Source: Pseudisothecium myosuroides (Eukaryota > Streptophyta > Bryopsida > Hypnales > Lembophyllaceae). From it: a stretch of 64,000 bases of DNA. The notes beneath the pieces are model-generated. The model was not told the origin of the DNA. It was given only the letters and a program-made list of their open reading frames with translations, and ran no database searches. Each line of letters begins with the position of its first letter. Position 1 is the first letter of the stretch. The DNA lies in contig OX637287.1 of NCBI GenBank assembly GCA_951799445.1, positions 45,289,724 through 45,353,723 of the forward strand. The letters run 5' to 3'. Positions 57,861 through 64,000 of this stretch are shown piece after piece. A program made the translations under genes and the position numbers.

Positions 57861-58089
57861 TTGTGAGTACTCATTGTATCATTGGAATGCCACCCACCGG
57901 AGCGATCTCCCAAAGCTTCACGGCCCGACTTTATAACAATCGCAACATCTCCGCACAAGATACTACGGTATCGTTGGCAAAGCAATTTCTGAAAATTCTG
58001 CACAGTGCGGCAATGAAGAGCCTCATGAAAATTTGTCCCTGACCTGTAGCATACACGTCCCCAATCGGAACGGCTCAAAGTCCCAAATC

Positions 58090-58841
58090 ACGTGAATTGA
58101 GCCGAAAGGAAATTTGGGTCTGGCCGTATTTGAAGGCTACGGTGGCGTACAGGAGGAGCCCGAGGGCCGTTCAAGGGTTGAAGCAGATTGCTCAGGTATC
58201 TGAAGAGTCTAAGTCTAAGTATGTACGCCGGTGTAATGCACACACTTATCGAAATTGATGTTTCGTTAAAATGGTGGTATTCCACAAACTTGCCACTTTC
58301 ACGATTAGACCGTGAGGTCTGAAATCTATATCTGTCCTAGAAATGAATGGAAAAATGGCGCATGGAATACCGCCATTAAAACGAAATTTCCTATCCGATC
58401 ACTGCAGGACATATATAACGACAACATATTTATTCAACACCACGAAGCAGAGCCTGCAACGCAGACAGCTCAACTTAACATGAACACACGCACAGGCACA
58501 GCACTACTGGATGGCTGCCTCCCATATGTTCCATCTCTCACACGTATACTAGTATGAGCTGCTTCTCCTAGCCTGTTCATAGCTGGCATTGAATGGATCT
58601 CCTCCTCAAACACAAACAATCCAACCGGGAGTCCAACACTCTTCTAGCTACCATTCATATTCCTACATTTACGAACATCTATATCGACTATCTATGTGCA
58701 TGCCCACATATATACTAGCATGCAATTGCAAATGGATGGATCAAGAGCTAGCGAGCTTGTAGCTAGCAAGCAGACTATTCTGGATTGATCGATCGGAGCA
58801 ACCCGGTCTAAGTCTGTGAATCCCGGCCATTGCAGCAGGCT
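58090..58841 (-). repeat. 3' flank of block D
   Basis: Aligns with the 3' regions of A, B and C (CACGAAGCAGAGCCTGCAAC, the GCTTCTCCTAGCCTGTTCAT region and the GCATGCCCACATATATACTA region). Confidence 0.7.
58261..58388. mobile_element. Short MITE related to 10493-11609
   Basis: TTTCGTTAAAATGGTGGTAT at the left and its counterpart ATACCGCCATTAAAACGAAA at the right, with AGACCGTGAGGTCTGAAATC in the centre. Confidence 0.75.
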
Positions 58842-59156
58842 TTAGGGGCGCGCATTGTTGCAGGTAGCATCAGTGACGTAAAACTCTCCATACTCTCCGA
58901 GAATGCCTTTGTTGACGCAGTTGGTGGGTTTAGCGAAGTACTGTCCATCCACAGTGGCTGGAGTGCTCTCGCACGCCGCGTTCCAGTCGTTGCCTTGGAT
59001 GTCGAACAGACGCGCGTCCCACTTGCGCTGGTTATTGGCTACGCAGTTGTCCTTGGAGAATGTGCCCCACGTCACGCCCACCGCGCTTTGCACGATCATG
59101 AGCAGCACCAGCGCTCGCAACAGCCGAGAAGCCCATTTCATCCCCGTGGCCGCCAT
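58842..59156 (-). CDS. Secreted Cys/Trp-rich single-domain protein (gene D)
   Basis: 104 residues, the same size as gene B. Signal peptide 1-27 (core LLRALVLLMIVQSAVG) is nearly unchanged from A and B, while the mature part is the most divergent intact copy. It keeps WGTF, KW, DIQG, DWN, TPATV and CVNKG, but has one inserted residue before DWN and EYGEF in place of EWGEF. Cysteines are at 38, 62, 80 and 99. There are no stops, and the TATA box, palindrome and leader are intact, so it is probably functional. Contrast between a constant signal peptide and a varied mature domain hints at diversification; that is inference. Function unrecognised. Confidence 0.85.
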   Translation of the reverse strand: MAATGMKWASRLLRALVLLMIVQSAVGVTWGTFSKDNCVANNQRKWDARLFDIQGNDWNAACESTPATVDGQYFAKPTNCVNKGILGEYGEFYVTDATCNNARP

Positions 59157-59262
59157 GTTGCTTGAAGACAGATCGACGCTGGCGCGCGGAAGTTAAACAA
59201 GGAAGTCTGGAGGTAGCAAGCTGTGATGGAACTGCTGTGAAGAATGAGAAGGAGTGGGGATC

Positions 59263-59271
59263 TTATATATA
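59263..59271 (-). promoter_or_regulatory. TATA box of gene D
   Basis: TATATATAAG-type box on the minus strand, about 107 bp before the ATG. Confidence 0.7.
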
Positions 59272-59326
59272 CTGACTGAGCCGCTCCCACTCAGCTCAAG
59301 CGAGCCAATAGTCCGCGATTGCCACC

Positions 59327-59340
59327 GTCACTAGAGTGAC
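59327..59340. promoter_or_regulatory. Upstream palindrome of gene D
   Basis: GTCACTAGAGTGAC, 55 bp before the TATA box, in the same place as gene B's palindrome. A TACGTCA motif lies further upstream (about 59371-59377). Confidence 0.5.
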
Positions 59341-59462
59341 TCACTCGGCATGACGGCGAAGCTAGAATGAGTACGTCAGGGATGCCTCAGGTCCGTCTCG
59401 CTAGCTATTCAGCTGTCTCTTAAAATATTGGTGCACTCAATTGCAAATAAGATATGAACCAA

Positions 59463-59625
59463 TATTTCGTTAAAATGGCGGTATTTCATAAACTTGGCGG
59501 TATTTCATAAACTTGGCGCTTTTCAGTTTAGACCATGCGGTCTGAAATCTATACTAGTCCTAGACTTTAGGATTATAGAAGAATTTAATGAAAAAATGGT
59601 GGATTTCATATGCCATTTTAAGGAA
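59463..59625. mobile_element. Short MITE related to 58261-58388
   Basis: ATATTTCGTTAAAATGGCGG at the left, AGACCATGCGGTCTGAAATC in the centre, decayed right end near 59600-59625. A 20-bp piece (GGCGGTATTTCATAAACTT) is tandemly repeated at 59478-59516. Confidence 0.65.
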
Positions 59626-59924
59626 TTTCCCGGTAATATGGTATGGGTTCTTTGCGCAAGACTTTTACATTCAATTAATCAACAAATTTGCACAGCTTTC
59701 GCAATGCATTATTTATGTTATTTATGTGATGAGATCCATACAAAATTCCTTGACACATCATTCCACTGCAATTTAATGATTGCTATCGTGTTGCAATCAC
59801 TCCTATCTGACCGATACGGTCCATATGAAGTCATCATTGTCGGAAGTTGATAGAAATTCGATGAATTCGATCTATCAGGATCCGGGAACTTGACAGATAT
59901 TGGATAAAGTCGAACCATCTTATC

Positions 59925-60130
59925 AGGATAGATAATATCACATAGGTGGAAGCGATGACTGAAGTCTTCATACATGCCACGAGCACTGACTTATGAACTA
60001 CGAAATGTTGAAGACGAGCTTCTTTTCTGCATCGATAATATCAGATTGGAGGAAGCGATGACGTGAAGAATCCATACATGCCACTAGCACAGACTTGTGA
60101 AGTGTGTGAAGACTAGCTTCTTTTCTGCAT
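59925..60130. repeat. Two ~104-bp tandem units upstream of gene D
   Basis: GATAATATCACATAGGTGGA at 59931 and GATAATATCAGATTGGAGGA at 60035, each followed by GAAGCGATGAC and ending in AGCTTCTTTTCTGCATC. Related single units occur upstream of gene A (about 14022-14050) and at 60596-60630. Confidence 0.7.
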
Positions 60131-60135
60131 CACAA

Positions 60136-60434
60136 TGTCAATGTAGGAGAGTTTCGCCGTCCTGGCATGGTTCGATTGGTTAAGGAGAGGCAGATTAAGA
60201 TCGGTAATGCTCACTGCTTGCCTTGTGCAAATTTTCAACATAGTGGGTATGAAGGAGAAATTTCATTGGTGTGGCAGCGAGAGGAATGTGAGAGAAATCT
60301 CTATTGCTACCAACCGGTACTAATTTAGTGAGTGCAGATCCACCTAACATAATCTAAATGTAAGAGACTTTTGCCGTTGTGACATGTTTTGATTGGTTAA
60401 GTCAAACAGCTCAACTCTCCTACATTGATGTCAT
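60136..60434. mobile_element. Inverted-repeat element, TGTCAATGTAGGAGAGTT ends
   Basis: TGTCAATGTAGGAGAGTT at the left pairs with AACTCTCCTACATTGATGTC at the right; further inside, GGTTCGATTGGTTAAG recurs as TTTTGATTGGTTAAG. About 300 bp. Confidence 0.6.
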
Positions 60435-60440
60435 GTCTGA

Positions 60441-60560
60441 TAATTGCAAAGTAGGCCAAGTCATAAAAAATAATCACTAGTTAGTACCAACCCTGCCACT
60501 CGCGGCTAGGTAGGTCCTAACCAGCGATTATTTTCGATAACTTGACCTGCTATGCAATTA
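60441..60560. mobile_element. Small foldback element
   Basis: TAATTGCAAAGTAGGCCAAG and AATAATCACTAGTTAGTACC pair with GGTCCTAACCAGCGATTATT and CTTGACCTGCTATGCAATTA, arms of about 45 bp. Confidence 0.7.
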
Positions 60561-60837
60561 CCAAGTCCATTACCGGACATTGAGCGATCAGTATCGATAA
60601 TATTAATTGGTGGAAGCTATGACCTGAAGCGTTTCATACGCGCCTTTATGATCGAGCGAGCCAGTATCTGTATATCTGCGCACAGAGACATCAATCCGGA
60701 GCATCAACTTGAGTTGAACGAGACCTACTTGGTGAAGTCCTGCATTTTACGAACTTATCCCATCCATTGAAGGATGGATCGCTCCCAGACTTTCAGTCCT
60801 ACGGCAGGCACCATCCTTAGTTACTGAATTAATACTA

Positions 60838-61881
60838 CAGTGGAACCTCTCTAAAGTAATAGAGTTGGGACCAATCTGACACATTGCATTAGAGAGGTTA
60901 TTACATTAGGGACTATCATTATGTTCGAATGTGGGGTGATTGCAAGAAACATTTGTACTATTTGTTGCGTTTTGTAATTTTGGACATTTAGTACTTTTTG
61001 TACTATGAGTCACCATCAGTATTATTGAAGGCATGGAACATAAAATTTGAATGGTTAATTGAATTTCAAATTTATTATTCTGACAACATGTGATGTTCAT
61101 CATTGGATGACAAAAATGGATGAAAATATTTAATTTTCCATTAAAAAACAATTTACATTGATATATAGAAGGTACTACGAGCTCCAGCAATACTATTGAG
61201 TCTTTCTATGTACCTGAAATACTATTTTGAGCCACATGCTACAATTTACTTTAGAAAATGAGACTTTTACGTTTCTATTGTTGAAAATTAGGAAATGAGT
61301 TTGAAAAATTTATTTAAAAAATGGCCATTGTTACCAATTAAGAGCAAAATAGGAAGATCAAAGTTAGAATTAGAAAGCCATTTTTAATTCAAAATAAATT
61401 CAACCTGAATATAGCACACTTTAGACCAATATAAAACACACTTAGAAAATGTTTATGAAAATCCCTCTCTTGAGAAGGTGTATTTCTATTAGAAGAGCTA
61501 GCCTACCAAATTTGATGATGTAACTCTTCAAAAAAGGTACTCAACAGTACTAAAAACCAACAAAACCGCATGTGTGACACGAGGTGTGACATATATTCAA
61601 AATTCAGTTTCACCCATTAAATTGATTTTGAAAAAATTGATATAATTCAAGTGCATTTTCTATTGCTATAGGAAGCTTGCTTTTGAATTTCATGTCCATT
61701 CAATCATTTTTGCAATACGTATGGCACAAAACAACTTCCGCATTAAACGTGTGACGGAAAATAGTACAGGTGTTTCTTGCAATCACCTTGAGGTTCATAT
61801 TGTTAAGCTAGGACCAACAATCAATACTTCATGACAATGGTTTATTGGTTTATAGAGTATTGGATTAGAGAGGTTCTATTG
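60838..61881. mobile_element. Emigrant/pogo-like MITE split by another element
   Basis: TA, then CAGTGGAACCTCTCTAAAG at the left; TTAGAGAGGTTCTATTG then TA at the right. CAGTNGAACCTCTAT-type ends with TA duplication are typical of Emigrant/Lemi (pogo) elements. Net size about 185 bp. Confidence 0.85.
60934..61788. mobile_element. GGGTGATTGC-family transposon (copy 4), nested
   Basis: GGGTGATTGCAAGAAACATT at the left, GGTGTTTCTTGCAATCACCT at the right; flanks TGTG and TGAG (one change). 855 bp, interior close to 25151-25989. Inserted inside the pogo-like MITE. Confidence 0.85.
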
Positions 61882-61889
61882 TACAATGA

Positions 61890-62828
61890 TGTGATATATA
61901 AAGAAAGCCCTTCATTTTTAGAAATGTTTACCAATGTCTCTAAGCTTAGTTGAAGACACCGTCTATTGCAATAAAAAAATGGTCAAAATTGATCAATTTA
62001 AATATGAAAAGTGACCAAAAGGACTTCAAATCTTCAATGGTATATTTACCTTGTATAGCTTTGATTGTGAACTCATCCTTTTTTACATTAAACGACAATT
62101 AAAAATTTGGTCATTCCTCTTAAAGATGTATACTATTTTCAAGTCTTTTTTTAACCCTTTTTGAGTAATCTTTTGTCTACAATGCATTATATCTCCAACC
62201 TTTTATACTCAATCCCTTCATCTAAGATGCATTCATTTGAAGTTAAGTTTGATCCTCTTCTATTTCACTATAATAAATCTATATTTAAGAAAATTTATAC
62301 ATTTGCATATTTCAAATATAATAAATAAATAATTTAAGAAAACTATAATACCAAAAAATAAAATCCACATATTCATCAATTTACACATTTAGGCAAAAAA
62401 TTACAAATCTATAAATTAAAAAATTACAAGTCTCAAAATTTACAATTAACTCATATTCACAGCTTTTAGAATTTTAAACTATTAAACTTTCAACACTTCA
62501 AATTTTTAAAATCTTCAATCATTAATAAGTGGTAGCGTGGAGAGAAGTGGAAACTTAGATATTCTAAAATACATTGTTTGTAATATTATACAAAGTTTTT
62601 TTCTATTTTTTTATTTTTTTAAATCAAAAGATTAATTAGTGCACCCTGTTTCAAAGCTTATATCATAGCACAAAATCAAAATTGAATAATAGCTTAAAAT
62701 GACCATGACTTAGAAGCAAATCCAACACTTCTCCCAATTGCATTCCTATCTGCATTGGTTGACAAATTTTGAACAAAGATAGATGGAAAAGCAATTGGGA
62801 GAGACCTCATAATAATTTGAAGGTTAAA
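61890..62828. other. Gene-free AT-rich stretch
   Basis: Very low GC, no gene or repeat boundary recognised. Confidence 0.4.
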
Positions 62829-62832
62829 TTAA

Positions 62833-63111
62833 CTCCTAAAGGACCAAATACCATTTTTTGACAACATAGCGATTTTGGGCAGCTCACTGGAAGCGGAATT
62901 TTTTTTTTTCTTTAAAATTTTCACACAAGATGAGCCTGAGAAGTAGCTTTAAGACCCAACAATTTTCATAATTTTTGACTATATGGTTAAAAAGTTATTG
63001 CATGATATTAATGTCATTTTCATTGGTTAGCAGGTAGCCCAGGCAACTCAAAGAACTTCTTTAAAAATCACTTTTTTTTTAAAATAAAAATTTGAATTTG
63101 GTTCTTTAGAT

Positions 63112-63163
<52 letters not shown>

Positions 63164-63458
63164 AAAGCTTTGAATCATTCAATTCTGATTAATGAGATGA
63201 AAGTTATGAGGAGTCTTAGTTTGAGGGTAGTTATGGAATCTCTACTTTAAAATAAACTTTGAAGTCCTTTCTTTAACTCAATTTTAAATATTTAAAAAAA
63301 AAAATAAGAACATTAGGTGTAGATTGTTTATTACAACATTACAATTGTTGGAATTGGCATTTTTCAATTTCATATATCTAAATTCTTAACAATTCTTGTA
63401 ACCATTTAATGTTTTGAATCATTCTCTACCTCTTTCTACTTACTATTTTTTTCCTAAA
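62833..63458. mobile_element. TTAA-family transposon, right-truncated
   Basis: TTAA 62829-62832, CTCCTAAAGGACCAAATACC. The interior matches copy 1 reversed (GCGATTTTGGGCAGCTCACT). Similarity stops near CTATTTTTTTCCT at about 63458 without a right end. Confidence 0.7.
63119..63159. repeat. (TA)n microsatellite inside a transposon
   Basis: About 20 TA units exactly where sister copies read TATATACATGGAAAGC. Confidence 0.95.
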
Positions 63459-63911
63459 AGTATTCTAATACAAGGATACATATTGGAGTTTTAAATATAA
63501 CAATTGTAGTGAACACATCAATGTGGAGACACTTTCAATTATCGATGCCTTTTGAAATTCAAAAATTCATAATTACTTTTGCAAAACATCCAAAAAGATA
63601 TATCAAAGTAAATTACATTCACATTTTATTTGATGAATAAAATTTCTTGGAGGTGTGCATTCCCTTGGAGTAAAATAGAAAATTTGATCTAAGTTTAGAA
63701 GGGCATTTTTTCAATAACTCATTGTGGTTGGCTATTGTTATCAATTTTCATATGCAAATATAGTATATGAAATAAGGGTAGATGCATGAGTGTCAAACAC
63801 AATGTCATAACATTAGCAAACAAATTAAAACTTCTCTAGAGTAAATAGGTTAACACTAAATAATTTAAAGTTGTCAAATCTTTAATAGTAAGCAAACACA
63901 CGTCTCAACTA

Positions 63912-64000
63912 CACTAGAAGAACCCCGTGTTGGTCTAAACAAAAAATGTGGGCTGAAATTTGTTGAGAACCATGTTTCCAACACTGGAATCCCATAATTT
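63912..64000 (+). mobile_element. Possible CACTA-like left end, cut by the window edge
   Basis: CACTAGAAGAACCCCGTGTT then GGTCTAAAC resembles the start of the hairpin element at 44225. The rest lies outside the window. Confidence 0.35.

Noticed and set aside
57644..58078. 144-codon minus-strand frame
   Set aside because: Compositionally driven by high GC; no recognisable motif, and other frames in the same stretch are equally open.
1..64000. LTR retrotransposons, virus-derived genes, rRNA
   Set aside because: No long direct terminal repeats, primer-binding sites, gag/pol motifs or rRNA-like conserved stretches were seen.

Overview
The window looks like a gene-poor, AT-rich stretch of a nuclear plant genome. 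The evidence is a set of plant-style genes with TATA boxes and secretion signals, plus DNA-transposon remnants with plant-type ends (Tourist, Emigrant/pogo and CACTA-like). There are no operons, ribosome sites or phage/bacterial genes. A non-seed plant is my guess, because the SWIM-type transposase relic resembles families I associate with mosses and lycophytes; no species is claimed.

The only convincing genes are four dispersed copies of one GC-rich family encoding small secreted cysteine/tryptophan-rich proteins. Copy A (12756-13550, minus) has three tandem 79-residue domains. B (35008-35322, plus) and D (58842-59156, minus) have one domain each. C (40960-41269, minus) is dead, with a 14-bp deletion and an in-frame stop. 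Each sits in a larger duplicated block that includes promoter and 3' flank: A about 8.3-15.4 kb, B 34.3-38.2 kb inverted, C 39.9-41.9 kb, D 58.1-60.0 kb. Orphan pieces of the same block lie at 31.7-33.25 kb, 42.24-42.32 kb, 45.2-47.0 kb and 53.4-54.5 kb. I do not recognise the protein's function. A secreted, disulfide-stabilised, perhaps lectin-like or defence role is inference only.

Most of the rest is non-autonomous DNA transposons, often nested. The dominant family is about 0.6-0.95 kb, has CCCCTAAAG-type inverted ends and sits between TTAA target duplications, the insertion signature of piggyBac-type elements. I find eleven near-complete copies (about 10 kb with nested inserts) and several fragments, none with a transposase. 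A second family has GGGTGATTGCAAGAAACA ends and 4-bp target duplications, proven by unfilled sites inside this same window. A third has CAACGGTGCTAG ends and 9-bp duplications. A fourth has ATTAGAGAAA ends, and one copy is inserted in another.

Other content: a degenerate SWIM-domain transposase-like pseudogene (3010-5120), two related pseudogene fragments (28.8-29.1 and 38.7-39.25 kb), tandem arrays with 95-, 30- and 61-bp units, three long TA microsatellites (at least two inside transposons), two non-LTR-like 3' tails and several long hairpins. The GC-richer region 54.7-58.2 kb may hold decayed gene sequence but no recognisable gene. No tRNA, rRNA or CRISPR was found.
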